A stretch of DNA of 64,000 nucleotides from Pseudomonas rhizosphaerae (GTDB taxonomy: Bacteria; Pseudomonadota; Gammaproteobacteria; Pseudomonadales; Pseudomonadaceae). The stretch's first letter is position 1. Each line of letters opens with the position of its first letter. Shown one piece after another: positions 28,370-37,037 of this stretch. The notes beneath the pieces are model-generated. The model was not told where the DNA came from. It made no database searches and saw only the letters and a program-made list of their open reading frames with translations. The DNA lies in the NCBI RefSeq assembly GCF_000761155.1, contig NZ_CP009533.1, positions 682,001-746,000 of the forward strand. Reading direction: 5' to 3'. A program made the translations under genes and the position numbers.

Positions 28370-29798
28370 GCCGCGTTCACTGCTGGGCCGCATGCTCTTG
28401 CTGACACTGTTGGCGGTGCTGCTGGCGCAGGGCTTGTCCAGCATCATCTGGCTGTCGCAGCTGCGCGCCACCCAGCTCGAGGGGCTGGTCACCAGCGCTC
28501 GCAGTCTGGCTCATTCGATGGCGGCCAGCGTCAGCTATTTCCGTTCCTTGCCGCTGGCCTATCGGCCGCTGGTCCTGGACCAGTTGCGCAGCATGGGCGG
28601 CACGCGTTTTTTCGTTTCGCTCAATGACAAGCCCCTGGGCATGCAACTGCTGGAACCCACTGCACGCAAGACGGCCGTGATCGATGCGGTCTCCGCAGTG
28701 CTGCGAACTCAACTGGGCAGCGACGTGGATATCTCGGTGACCTTCGTCAGCCCAGACGACCTGCGCATCTTCAACAGCGGCCTGAAGCTGGACGAACTGC
28801 CGCGTTCCTGGGCGCACTACGCCTTGACCCTGGAGCCGGTGAATCCGCCGGTGCTGGTCACCCAGATTCGCCTGGGGCCAACCGAATGGCTATACATCGC
28901 TTCGCTGTTGCCTGAGCCCTACACCACTCTCGAAGAGGAAGGTCTGCCGGCCCAGCAAATCTGGTTCATTGCGCTGACCAGCGGCTTTCTGCTGCTGTTC
29001 ATCGGCGTGCTGGTGCATTGGCAGAGCCGACCCCTCAAACGCCTGGCCCGCGCTGCTCGTGAGTTGTCCCTGGGCGAGGTGAATAACGAGCCGCCCATGG
29101 ACGGCGGCGGCAGCGAGGTGGTGGAAGTGGCACGGGCGCTGAATGCCATGCGCGAGCGCATCAGCCGCTACCTGACCGAACGCAGCCAGCTGTTCAGCGC
29201 AATCTCCCATGACTTGCGCACGCCCATCACGCGCCTGCGGCTGCGCGTCGAACTGCTCGACGATCCAGCCCTGGAAGCCAAATTCGGCCGCGACCTGGAC
29301 GAGCTCGAACTACTGGTCAAGGGCGCGCTGCAATGCGTGAAGGACACCGACATCCACGAGAACATCGAGCGGGTCGATCTCGACCAGGTCCTCGACTGCC
29401 TGGTGGAACCCTACCTGGCGCCGCAAGGCAATGGCCGTGTGACCCTGCAAGGCAAGGCACGTCGGCCCTACGCCGGCAAGCCGCTGGCCATCAAGCGCTG
29501 CATCGGCAATTTGATCGACAACGCTCTCAAGTACGGCGACCGTGCGCACCTGTCCATCCATGACGACGCGCAGGCCTTTGTTCTCTATGTCGACGATGAA
29601 GGCCCCGGCGTGCCCGAGCAACGGCTGCAGAAAGTCTTCGAGCCCCACTTCCGTCTAGCCGGGACCCAACAGGGCTACGGGCTGGGCCTGGGCATCGCGC
29701 GCAACATCGCCCACAGCCATGGCGGCGAAGTGACGTTGCAGAATCTTCCGGCCGGTGGCTTGCGGGTGACATTGGTCTTGCCGCGCAAGACGGTGTGA
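28356..29798 (+). CDS. gtrS: Sensor histidine kinase GtrS
   Basis: This 480-residue inner-membrane kinase has membrane helices at about residues 11-33 and 205-222 enclosing a periplasmic sensor, then a HAMP linker, an H-box SAISHDLRTPITRLRLR, an N-box NLIDNALKYGD and G-boxes DEGPGVPEQ and GYGLGLGIAR. In P. aeruginosa GtrS senses 2-ketogluconate and 6-phosphogluconate and signals to GltR. The frame begins with a TTG at 28356 that overlaps gltR by 14 bases; the next ATG at 28392 would cut into the first membrane helix, so I prefer the TTG. Confidence 0.88.
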   Translation: MRLFKPRSLLGRMLLLTLLAVLLAQGLSSIIWLSQLRATQLEGLVTSARSLAHSMAASVSYFRSLPLAYRPLVLDQLRSMGGTRFFVSLNDKPLGMQLLEPTARKTAVIDAVSAVLRTQLGSDVDISVTFVSPDDLRIFNSGLKLDELPRSWAHYALTLEPVNPPVLVTQIRLGPTEWLYIASLLPEPYTTLEEEGLPAQQIWFIALTSGFLLLFIGVLVHWQSRPLKRLARAARELSLGEVNNEPPMDGGGSEVVEVARALNAMRERISRYLTERSQLFSAISHDLRTPITRLRLRVELLDDPALEAKFGRDLDELELLVKGALQCVKDTDIHENIERVDLDQVLDCLVEPYLAPQGNGRVTLQGKARRPYAGKPLAIKRCIGNLIDNALKYGDRAHLSIHDDAQAFVLYVDDEGPGVPEQRLQKVFEPHFRLAGTQQGYGLGLGIARNIAHSHGGEVTLQNLPAGGLRVTLVLPRKTV

Positions 29799-29841
29799 GC
29801 GGTCCGCGTGTTTCTGCACACCGACTGGCCTGGCGATCATG

Positions 29842-29863
29842 AATGTCACCAGTCTGTGACATT
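29842..29863. promoter_or_regulatory. 22-base palindrome upstream of gtsA
   Basis: AATGTCAC-N6-GTGACATT is a perfect 8-base inverted repeat 103 bases before the gtsA start. It resembles a CRP site in outline, but the spacing is 12 between ATGT cores instead of 10, so it is a different type. GltR or another glucose regulator could bind it. Confidence 0.5.
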
Positions 29864-29944
29864 TCCCTATCCCTTCGTTACCTGCACCCCACTTGGCGGT
29901 GTTTACACTCTCATGCAACGCAAGCGTCAGACTTGCCTCTGCAT

Positions 29945-29952
29945 AACAACAA
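29945..29952 (+). promoter_or_regulatory. Crc/Hfq-type A-rich motif at the gtsA ribosome binding site
   Basis: AACAACAA followed by AAAAGGAA sits 13 bases before the gtsA ATG and touches the Shine-Dalgarno, as expected for a Hfq/Crc translational repression site. Confidence 0.65.
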
Positions 29953-29965
29953 AAAAGGAAGTCCC

Positions 29966-31252
29966 ATGAACAAGCTCTCTCGCCTCGCCCTCGTCGTTTC
30001 CTTCGCTTCCCTGTTCCCGCTCAGTGCCATGGCTGCCGATTCCAAAGGTTCGGTGGAAGTGGTCCATTGGTGGACGTCAGGCGGTGAAAAAGCGGCGGTC
30101 GACGTGCTCAAGGCGCAGGTCGAGAAAGATGGCTTCACCTGGAAGGACGGGGCTGTGGCCGGTGGCGGCGGTTCGACTGCCATGACCGTGCTCAAGAGTC
30201 GCGCCGTAGCCGGCAACCCGCCTGGTGTAGCCCAGATCAAAGGCCCGGACATCCAGGAATGGGCGTCGACCGGCCTGCTCGACACCGACGTGCTGAAAGA
30301 CGTCGCCAAGTCGGAAAAGTGGGACAGTCTGCTCGACAAGAAAGTCTCCGATACCGTGAAGTACGACGGTGATTACGTCGCCGTGCCGGTGAACATTCAC
30401 CGTGTGAACTGGCTTTGGATCAACCCGGAAGTGTTCAAGAAAGCCGGTATCACCAAGAACCCGACCACCCTCGAAGAATTCTACGCCGCAGGCGACAAGC
30501 TCAAGGCTGCGGGCTTCATTCCTCTGGCCCATGGCGGTCAGCCTTGGCAGGACAGCACCGTGTTCGAAGCGGTGGTGCTTTCGGTCATGGGTGTCGATGG
30601 TTACAAAAAGGCCCTGGTTGACCTGGACAACGCCGCGCTGACTGGCCCGGAAATGGTCAAGGCGTTGACCGAACTGAAGAAAGTCGCGACCTACATGGAC
30701 GCCGACGGCAAAGGTCAGGACTGGAACCTGGAAGCGGCCAAAGTCATCAACGGCAAGGCCGGCATGCAGATCATGGGTGACTGGGCCAAGTCCGAATGGA
30801 CCGCCGCCAAGAAAGTCGCTGGCAAGGACTACGAGTGCGTCGCCTTCCCGGGCACCGACAAAGCGTTCACCTACAACATCGACTCGCTGGCCGTGTTCAA
30901 GCAAAAGGACGCAGGCACTGCGGCCGGTCAACAGGACATCGCCAAAGTCGTGCTGGGTGAGAACTTCCAGAAAGTCTTCAGCATCAACAAAGGCTCGATC
31001 CCGGTTCGCAACGACATGTTGAACAACATGGAGCAACTGGGTTTCGATTCCTGCGCACAGACCGCTGCCAAGGACTTCCTGGCGGACGCCAAGTCCGGCG
31101 GCCTGCAACCGAGCATGGCACACAACATGGCGACCACGCTGGCCGTGCAAGGCGCGTTCTTCGATGTCGTGACCAACTACATCAACGACCCGAAAGCCGA
31201 CCCGGCCGACACTGCCAAGAAACTCGGCGCAGCGGTCAAGTCTTCCAAATAA
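29966..31252 (+). CDS. gtsA: Glucose ABC transporter periplasmic binding protein
   Basis: This 428-residue family-1 sugar-binding protein has a clear Sec signal peptide ([20 protein letters not shown], cleavage after AMAA). The mature protein begins [25 protein letters not shown], and [21 protein letters not shown] is typical of MalE-like sugar binders. It captures glucose in the periplasm for GtsBCD. AAGGAA lies 6 bases before the ATG; the longer open frame upstream covers the promoter. It is followed by a hairpin that may raise its level relative to the permease genes. Confidence 0.94.
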   Translation: MNKLSRLALVVSFASLFPLSAMAADSKGSVEVVHWWTSGGEKAAVDVLKAQVEKDGFTWKDGAVAGGGGSTAMTVLKSRAVAGNPPGVAQIKGPDIQEWASTGLLDTDVLKDVAKSEKWDSLLDKKVSDTVKYDGDYVAVPVNIHRVNWLWINPEVFKKAGITKNPTTLEEFYAAGDKLKAAGFIPLAHGGQPWQDSTVFEAVVLSVMGVDGYKKALVDLDNAALTGPEMVKALTELKKVATYMDADGKGQDWNLEAAKVINGKAGMQIMGDWAKSEWTAAKKVAGKDYECVAFPGTDKAFTYNIDSLAVFKQKDAGTAAGQQDIAKVVLGENFQKVFSINKGSIPVRNDMLNNMEQLGFDSCAQTAAKDFLADAKSGGLQPSMAHNMATTLAVQGAFFDVVTNYINDPKADPADTAKKLGAAVKSSK

Positions 31253-31262
31253 GCCGTAGCGG

Positions 31263-31305
31263 CAAGCTGCAAGTCAGAGCACTGCCCTGCTTATCTTGCA
31301 GCTTG
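31263..31305 (+). repeat. Inverted repeat between gtsA and gtsB
   Basis: CAAGCTGCAAG (31263-31273) and CTTGCAGCTTG (31295-31305) are exact complements with a 21-base loop. Without a T-run it is more likely an mRNA stabiliser or processing site than a terminator, protecting the gtsA message. Confidence 0.65.
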
Positions 31306-31352
31306 AAACTTGTGGCTTGTAGCTGCCCTTTTCTTTTTCGATGGATTTCCCC

Positions 31353-32261
31353 ATGAGCTCTGTTGCTGCATTCAGCAAAGCCTCGCCGTTCGATGCATTG
31401 CAACGCTGGCTGCCAAAACTGGTGCTGGCGCCGAGCATGTTCATCGTACTGGTGGGCTTCTATGGCTACATCCTGTGGACGTTCGTGCTGTCGTTCACCA
31501 CGTCGACGTTCCTGCCGACTTACAAGTGGGCGGGCCTAGCGCAGTATGCGCGGTTGTTCGACAACGACCGCTGGTGGGTCGCGAGCAAGAACCTCGCCGT
31601 GTTCGGCGGCATGTTCATCGGCATCACGCTGGTGATCGGTGTGTTGCTGGCAGTGTTTCTCGACCAGCGCATCCGTCGCGAAGGCTTTATCCGCACCATT
31701 TACCTGTACCCGATGGCACTTTCGATGATCGTCACCGGTACCGCGTGGAAATGGCTGCTCAACCCGGGCATGGGCCTGGACAAATTGCTGCGTGACTGGG
31801 GCTGGCAAGGCTTCCGTCTCGATTGGCTGGTCGACCCCGACCGCGTTGTGTACTGCCTCGTGATCGCGGCGGTGTGGCAAGCCTCGGGCTTTATCATGGC
31901 GATGTTCCTCGCTGGCCTGCGTGGTGTCGATCAATCGATCATTCGTGCTGCGCAGATCGATGGCGCAAGCATGCCGACGATCTACTGGAAAGTGGTGCTG
32001 CCAAGTCTGCGTCCGGTGTTCTTCAGTGCGGTGATGATTCTGGCGCACATCGCGATCAAGAGTTTCGACCTGGTTGCGGCGATGACCGCCGGTGGTCCGG
32101 GTTATTCCTCCGACCTGCCGGCGATGTTCATGTATTCCTTCACCTTCAGTCGCGGCCAGATGGGCATGGGCTCGGCCAGTGCGATTCTGATGCTCGGTGC
32201 GATCCTCGCGATCATCGTGCCTTACCTGTATTCCGAGCTGAGGACCAAGCGCAATGACTGA
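31353..32261 (+). CDS. gtsB: Glucose ABC transporter permease GtsB
   Basis: This permease of about 302 residues (MalF type) has six predicted membrane helices (FIVLVGFYGYILWTFVLSF, LAVFGGMFIGITLVIGVLL, and others). The EAA-type loop reads LRGVDQSIIRAAQIDGASMPTIYWKVVLPSLRP, which docks on the ATPase. An ATG at 31341 is also in frame; I prefer 31353 because GGA precedes it at normal spacing. It overlaps gtsC by 8 bases. Confidence 0.93.
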   Translation: MSSVAAFSKASPFDALQRWLPKLVLAPSMFIVLVGFYGYILWTFVLSFTTSTFLPTYKWAGLAQYARLFDNDRWWVASKNLAVFGGMFIGITLVIGVLLAVFLDQRIRREGFIRTIYLYPMALSMIVTGTAWKWLLNPGMGLDKLLRDWGWQGFRLDWLVDPDRVVYCLVIAAVWQASGFIMAMFLAGLRGVDQSIIRAAQIDGASMPTIYWKVVLPSLRPVFFSAVMILAHIAIKSFDLVAAMTAGGPGYSSDLPAMFMYSFTFSRGQMGMGSASAILMLGAILAIIVPYLYSELRTKRND

Positions 32262-33099
32262 TCTCGCAGCCAAACCCGCCATCAGCCTGAGTCGCATCGC
32301 GATCTACGCAGTGCTGATCCTCGCCGTATTGCTTTATCTGGTGCCGCTGGTGGTCATGTTGCTGACCAGCTTCAAGACTCCGGAAGACATCAACACCGGC
32401 AACCTGCTGAGCTGGCCGACCGTGGTCAGCGGCATCGGCTGGGTCAAGGCCTGGGCCACGGTTGACGGGTATTTCTGGAACTCGATCAAGATCACCGTAC
32501 CGGCCGTGATCATCTCTACCGCCATCGGGGCACTGAACGGCTACGTGCTGTCGATGTGGCGCTTCCGCGGTTCGCAGTTGTTCTTCGGTCTGCTGTTGTT
32601 CGGCTGCTTCCTGCCGTTCCAGACGGTGCTGCTGCCGGCCTCGTTCACGCTCGGCAAGATCGGGCTGGCGAGCACCACCACCGGCCTGGTGCTTGTCCAC
32701 GTAGTTTACGGTCTGGCGTTCACCACGCTGTTTTTCCGTAACTACTACGTGAGCATTCCCGACGCGCTGGTAAAGGCCGCACGTCTGGACGGCGCGGGTT
32801 TCTTCACGATTTTCCGCCGCATTATTCTGCCGATGTCGACGCCGATCATCATGGTGTGCCTGATCTGGCAATTCACCCAGATCTGGAACGACTTCCTGTT
32901 CGGTGTGGTGTTCTCCAGCGGTGATTCGCAACCGATCACGGTGGCGCTGAACAACCTGGTCAACACCAGCACCGGCGCCAAGGAATACAACGTGGACATG
33001 GCGGCGGCGATGATCGCCGGTTTGCCGACCCTGCTGGTCTATGTGGTCGCAGGCAAGTATTTCGTGCGCGGGCTGACAGCCGGCGCAGTCAAGGGGTAA
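32254..33099 (+). CDS. gtsC: Glucose ABC transporter permease GtsC
   Basis: This 281-residue MalG-type permease has six membrane helices and the EAA loop IPDALVKAARLDGAGFFTIFRRIILPMSTP. GAGGA inside the end of gtsB serves as its ribosome binding site, so the two permeases are coupled. It works with GtsB as the transmembrane channel for glucose. Confidence 0.94.
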   Translation: MTDLAAKPAISLSRIAIYAVLILAVLLYLVPLVVMLLTSFKTPEDINTGNLLSWPTVVSGIGWVKAWATVDGYFWNSIKITVPAVIISTAIGALNGYVLSMWRFRGSQLFFGLLLFGCFLPFQTVLLPASFTLGKIGLASTTTGLVLVHVVYGLAFTTLFFRNYYVSIPDALVKAARLDGAGFFTIFRRIILPMSTPIIMVCLIWQFTQIWNDFLFGVVFSSGDSQPITVALNNLVNTSTGAKEYNVDMAAAMIAGLPTLLVYVVAGKYFVRGLTAGAVKG

Positions 33100-33101
33100 T
33101 C

Positions 33102-34262
33102 ATGGCTACGCTCGAACTTCGCAACGTCAACAAGACCTACGGTCCCGGCCTGCCGGACACGCTGAAGAACATCGAACTGTCGATCAAGGACGGGGAATTC
33201 CTGATCCTCGTCGGCCCGTCGGGATGCGGCAAGTCGACTCTGATGAACTGCATCGCCGGTCTGGAAAGCATCACCGGCGGCGCGATCATGATTGGTGATC
33301 AGGACGTCAGTGGCATGAGCCCGAAGGATCGTGACATCGCCATGGTGTTCCAGTCCTACGCGCTGTACCCGACCATGAGCGTGCGCGAGAACATCGAATT
33401 CGGCCTGAAGATCCGCAAGATGCCGCAGTCGGCGATCGACGAAGAAGTCGCGCGCGTGGCCAAGCTGCTGCAGATCGAACACCTGCTCAACCGCAAACCG
33501 GGTCAGCTCTCCGGTGGTCAGCAACAGCGTGTGGCGATGGGCCGTGCCCTGGCGCGTCGGCCGAAGATTTATCTGTTCGACGAACCGCTGTCCAACCTCG
33601 ACGCCAAACTGCGCGTCGAGATGCGCACTGAAATGAAACTGATGCACCAGCGCCTGAAGACCACCACGGTCTACGTGACCCATGACCAGATCGAGGCCAT
33701 GACCCTGGGCGACAAAGTGGCAGTCATGAAGGACGGCATCATTCAGCAGTTCGGTACGCCACAACAGATCTACAACGATCCGGCCAACCTGTTCGTGGCC
33801 AGCTTCATCGGTTCGCCGCCCATGAACTTCATTCCGCTGCGCCTGACCCGCCAGGAGGGCCGCCTGGTAGCGCTGCTCGACAGCGGCCAGGCGCGCTGCG
33901 AATTGCCGTTGGGCATCGCCGACGCGGGGTTGGAGGATCGCGAGATCATCCTCGGAATCCGCCCCGAGCAGATCGCCCTGGCCAGTGAGCAGGCCACGGA
34001 CCTGCCGACCTTGCGCGCCGAAGTGCAGATCACCGAGCCGACCGGGCCAGACACGCTCGTGTTCGTCACGGTGAACCAGACCAAGGTCTGCTGCCGCTTG
34101 GCGCCGGACGCCGCGCCAGCGCCAGGCGCGACCTTGAACCTGTTGCTGGACCCCAGCAAGGTTCTGCTTTTCGATGCTGCCAGCGGCGAGCGCCTCGGCG
34201 CAACGCGATCCATGGCAGACGCTGCACCCTTGGGCAACGTGACCCAATTCAAAGGACGCTGA
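33102..34262 (+). CDS. gtsD: Glucose ABC transporter ATP-binding protein GtsD
   Basis: This 386-residue ATPase of the MalK/UgpC type has Walker A GPSGCGKST, the signature LSGGQQQRVAMGRALARRP, Walker B IYLFDEPLSNLDAKL and the switch histidine in VYVTHDQIEAM. The C-terminal TOBE/regulatory domain (about 235-386) follows. GGGG precedes the ATG 2 bases after gtsC, and an 81-base gap leads to oprB. Confidence 0.95.
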   Translation: MATLELRNVNKTYGPGLPDTLKNIELSIKDGEFLILVGPSGCGKSTLMNCIAGLESITGGAIMIGDQDVSGMSPKDRDIAMVFQSYALYPTMSVRENIEFGLKIRKMPQSAIDEEVARVAKLLQIEHLLNRKPGQLSGGQQQRVAMGRALARRPKIYLFDEPLSNLDAKLRVEMRTEMKLMHQRLKTTTVYVTHDQIEAMTLGDKVAVMKDGIIQQFGTPQQIYNDPANLFVASFIGSPPMNFIPLRLTRQEGRLVALLDSGQARCELPLGIADAGLEDREIILGIRPEQIALASEQATDLPTLRAEVQITEPTGPDTLVFVTVNQTKVCCRLAPDAAPAPGATLNLLLDPSKVLLFDAASGERLGATRSMADAAPLGNVTQFKGR

Positions 34263-34322
34263 ATAGCGATACCGGCGGGCGGCCTGTCGCCTGTCGTTGG
34301 CAAGACTGTACAACACGTCGAT

Positions 34323-34330
34323 AACAATAA
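34323..34330 (+). promoter_or_regulatory. Crc/Hfq-type A-rich motif at the oprB ribosome binding site
   Basis: AACAATAA fits AANAANAA and lies directly before the AGAGGAAGAGGG ribosome binding site of oprB. Confidence 0.6.
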
Positions 34331-34343
34331 AAGAGGAAGAGGG

Positions 34344-35696
34344 ATGAACAGCAGACTTATCAACACACCCAGACTGATCGGCCGATGGTCGATGCTTGGC
34401 GCCTTGAGTCTGGCCGGCAGCGTGCACGCCGCCGGCGCCTTCACCGAAGAGTCGCCATGGATGACCGGCGATTGGGGTGGGGCGCGTACCGAGTTGCTGG
34501 AAAAGGGCTACGACTTTTCGCTGGAGTACGTGGGGGAGGTAGGCAGCAATCTGGACGGTGGCTACAACGACGACACCACCGCACGCTACAGCGACCAGTT
34601 CGCCTTGGGCGTGAAGATGGACCTGGAAAAAATCCTGGGCTGGAAGGACGCCGAGTTCAAGCTGGCCATCACCGAGCGTAGCGGTCGCAACATTTCCAAC
34701 GATCGAATTGGCGACCCGCGTGCTGGCACCCTGAGTTCCTCCCAGGAAGTATGGGGCAGGGGCCAGACCTGGCGTCTGACGCAGATGTGGTACAAACAGG
34801 GCTATTTCGACGACAAGCTCAACGTCAAGATCGGCCGCTTCGGCCCCGGCGAAGACTTCAACAGCTTCCCGTGCGACTTCCAGAACCTGGCGTTCTGCGG
34901 CTCGCAGGTCGGCAACTGGGTCGGCAATATCTGGTACAACTGGCCGGTCAGCCAGTGGGCCTTGCGCATCAAGTACAACATCACGCCTGAGGTGTATGCG
35001 CAGGTGGGGGTGTTCGAGCAGAACCCTTCGTACCTGGAAACCGGCAATGGCTTCAAGCTCAGCGGCAGTGGCACCAAGGGCATGATCCTGCCCGTCGAGC
35101 TGGTGTGGACGCCCAAGCTCAACGACCTGCCGGGCGAGTACCGCCTTGGCTACTACTACAGCACGGCCAAGGCCGACGACGTCTACGAAGACGACAACGG
35201 CCAGGCTGCTGCCATCTCTGGCGCCAGCTACAAGTCCCACAGCAGCAAGCACGGTGCCTGGGTCGTGGCCCAGCAGCAGCTGACCAGCCACAACGGCAGC
35301 GCTGCGCGTGGCCTGAGCATCTTCGCCAACGCCACCGTGCATGACAAGGACACCAACTTCGTCGACAACTACCAGCAGATCGGCCTGACCTACATGGGCC
35401 CTTTCGACGCGCGTCCCAAGGATGACATCGGCGTGGGCATCGCCCGCATCCACGTCAACGACGACGTACGCAAGAACCGTCGCCTGGTCAACGATCTGAA
35501 CAATGTCGCCGACTACGACAACCCGTCGTACCTGCCGATCCAGGACACCGAGTACAACGCCGAGATCTACTACGGGTTCCACGTGACCAACTGGCTGACG
35601 GTACGGCCGAACGTGCAGTACATCAAGCATCCAGGTGGAGTTAACCAGGTGGACGATGCACTGGTGGCCGGCCTGAAGATCCAGTCCAAGTTCTGA
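34344..35696 (+). CDS. oprB: Carbohydrate-selective porin OprB
   Basis: This 450-residue outer-membrane porin has a signal peptide ending near SVHAAGAF, and the OprB family pattern begins ESPWMTGDWGGARTELLEKGYDFSLEYVGE. Alternating beta strands end in a C-terminal phenylalanine (LVAGLKIQSKF), which directs barrel assembly. It lets glucose cross the outer membrane to GtsA. The gene is the last of the gts cluster and has its own terminator. Confidence 0.95.
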   Translation: MNSRLINTPRLIGRWSMLGALSLAGSVHAAGAFTEESPWMTGDWGGARTELLEKGYDFSLEYVGEVGSNLDGGYNDDTTARYSDQFALGVKMDLEKILGWKDAEFKLAITERSGRNISNDRIGDPRAGTLSSSQEVWGRGQTWRLTQMWYKQGYFDDKLNVKIGRFGPGEDFNSFPCDFQNLAFCGSQVGNWVGNIWYNWPVSQWALRIKYNITPEVYAQVGVFEQNPSYLETGNGFKLSGSGTKGMILPVELVWTPKLNDLPGEYRLGYYYSTAKADDVYEDDNGQAAAISGASYKSHSSKHGAWVVAQQQLTSHNGSAARGLSIFANATVHDKDTNFVDNYQQIGLTYMGPFDARPKDDIGVGIARIHVNDDVRKNRRLVNDLNNVADYDNPSYLPIQDTEYNAEIYYGFHVTNWLTVRPNVQYIKHPGGVNQVDDALVAGLKIQSKF

Positions 35697-35713
35697 TTTG
35701 TGGTGTGCTCTTT

Positions 35714-35741
35714 ACGGGCGACCCAGGTCGCCCGTTTTTTT
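35714..35741 (+). terminator. Intrinsic terminator after oprB
   Basis: ACGGGCGACC-CA-GGTCGCCCGT, a perfect 10-base stem with a 2-base loop, is followed by seven T residues. It lies 18 bases after the oprB stop codon. Confidence 0.92.
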
Positions 35742-35760
35742 ACCCGGTGATGGGCTCACT

Positions 35761-35847
35761 GTAGGAGCGGTCATCGGCCGCGAAAGCTGCACCACGGTAC
35801 GTCTGATACACCGCAGCGGGTTTTTCGCGGCCACTGACCGCTCCCAC
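35761..35847. repeat. REP pair, first of a tandem
   Basis: The arms GTAGGAGCGGTCATCGGCCG and the complement ending GACCGCTCCCAC flank about 40 bases including GCTGCACCACGGTACGTCTG. It is nearly identical to the copy starting 106 bases later. Confidence 0.85.
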
Positions 35848-35866
35848 TCAGAATCACAATTGCCTT

Positions 35867-35953
35867 GTAGGAGCGGTCATCGGCCGCGAAAGCTGCACCA
35901 CGGTACGTCTGATTCACCGCAGCGCAATTTTCGCGGCCACTGGCCGCTCCTAC
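35867..35953. repeat. REP pair, second of a tandem
   Basis: This second copy of the element at 35761 has the same arms and nearly the same central sequence, with GATTCACC replacing GATACACC. It ends just before the hexR stop. Where P. putida, as I recall, has an aldose epimerase gene, this window has only these repeats. Confidence 0.85.
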
Positions 35954-35963
35954 AGATCCGTAT

Positions 35964-36833
35964 TCAGTCCAGCCCATCCCCCGCCGGATAGCGGCTGACG
36001 TTCAGGCTTTCCTTGATCTTGCGCAGGTGCGGCTGGAAATCCACGCCGCGCCGCAGCGTCATGCCCGTGGCCAGCACGTCGAGCACGGTCAGTTGCACGA
36101 TGCGCGAGGTCATCGGCATGTAAATATCCGTGTCTTCGGGCAAGGGTATGTTCAGACTGACGCTGCTGGCCTTCGCCAAGGGTGAGCCTGCTGCGGTCAG
36201 GCCCAGTACCGAGGCGCCGTTCTCCCGCGCCAGGCGAGCCACCTCCACCAGTTCGCGGGTGCGCCCGGTGTAGGAAATGATCACGAACAGCTCACCGGTG
36301 TGGGCAACCGAGGCCAACATCCGCTGCATGAGGACATCGGCATGGGCCGACACCGCCAGGTTGAAGCGAAAGAACTTGTGCTGGGCATCAAGCGCCACTG
36401 GCGCCGACGCGCCGAGCCCGAAGAAATGGATTTGCCGCGCCTGGATCAGCATGTCCACCGCGCGGCTGACCAGGGCCGGATCGAGTTGCTGACAGGCGCT
36501 GTCCAGCGAGGCAATGGCACTGCCGAAAATCTTCTGGGTGTACGCCGCAGGATCGTCGTCGGCTTCCACCGCGCGACTGACATACGCCGCGCCGCTGGCC
36601 AGGCTCTGTGCCAGCTGCAGCTTGAGCTCGGGGTAGCCGCTCACGCCGAAGGAGCGGCAAAAGCGGTTCACTGTCGGCTCGCTGACCTTGGCGGCCTGCG
36701 CAAGGGCGGCAATACTGAAGCGGGTCGCCTGCTGCGGATTGAGCAGAATGATCTCGGCCACCTTGCGTTCGGCCTTGTTCAGCTCATCGAGGCGGCTCTG
36801 GATCTGTTCCAGAAGATTTCGCACACGGTCCAT
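35964..36833 (-). CDS. hexR: Transcriptional repressor HexR
   Basis: This 289-residue RpiR-family regulator has an N-terminal helix-turn-helix ([20 protein letters not shown]) and a SIS sugar-phosphate domain ([39 protein letters not shown]). In P. putida it represses zwf, edd and gap until it binds 2-keto-3-deoxy-6-phosphogluconate. AAGGA lies 7 bases before the ATG. It diverges from zwf, and operator matches occur upstream of zwf and edd. Confidence 0.96.
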   Translation of the reverse strand: MDRVRNLLEQIQSRLDELNKAERKVAEIILLNPQQATRFSIAALAQAAKVSEPTVNRFCRSFGVSGYPELKLQLAQSLASGAAYVSRAVEADDDPAAYTQKIFGSAIASLDSACQQLDPALVSRAVDMLIQARQIHFFGLGASAPVALDAQHKFFRFNLAVSAHADVLMQRMLASVAHTGELFVIISYTGRTRELVEVARLARENGASVLGLTAAGSPLAKASSVSLNIPLPEDTDIYMPMTSRIVQLTVLDVLATGMTLRRGVDFQPHLRKIKESLNVSRYPAGDGLD

Positions 36834-36956
36834 GGTATGTCCTTGGGTCTACTGCAGCGCCAGCGAGCACGTCTGGCCAAGCTGTCTTCACGGGTGGCTT
36901 ATCCTACTGGTGGGCGCAGTGCGCCACCACCCGTATCTGCCTGAATGGGCAAATGT

Positions 36957-36971
36957 TGTGGTTATTACTAC
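36957..36971. promoter_or_regulatory. HexR operator upstream of zwf
   Basis: TTGT-GGTTATT-ACTA matches the HexR operator TTGT-N7/8-ACAA with one mismatch and lies 67 bases before the zwf start, in the hexR-zwf divergent region. Confidence 0.65.
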
Positions 36972-37024
36972 ATTCTGCCTTGAATCGTGCCCTGAAAAAG
37001 GGTATTTCTACGTCAACTTGATAG

Positions 37025-37032
37025 AAGAACAA
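37025..37032 (+). promoter_or_regulatory. Crc/Hfq-type A-rich motif over the zwf ribosome binding site
   Basis: AAGAACAA fits AANAANAA and covers the only weak Shine-Dalgarno-like bases, 6 bases before the zwf ATG. Confidence 0.5.
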
Positions 37033-37037
37033 ACATC

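Noticed and set aside
31353-33840. Slightly different codon choice in gtsB, gtsC and the first half of gtsD compared with neighbours
   Set aside because: The impression was by eye and not counted. Membrane genes often differ in codon use, so no claim of transfer is made.
33039-35630. An 863-codon minus-strand frame opposite gtsD and oprB
   Set aside because: It is a shadow of the real plus-strand genes, low in complexity and rich in Val/Gln/His, and without a ribosome binding site.
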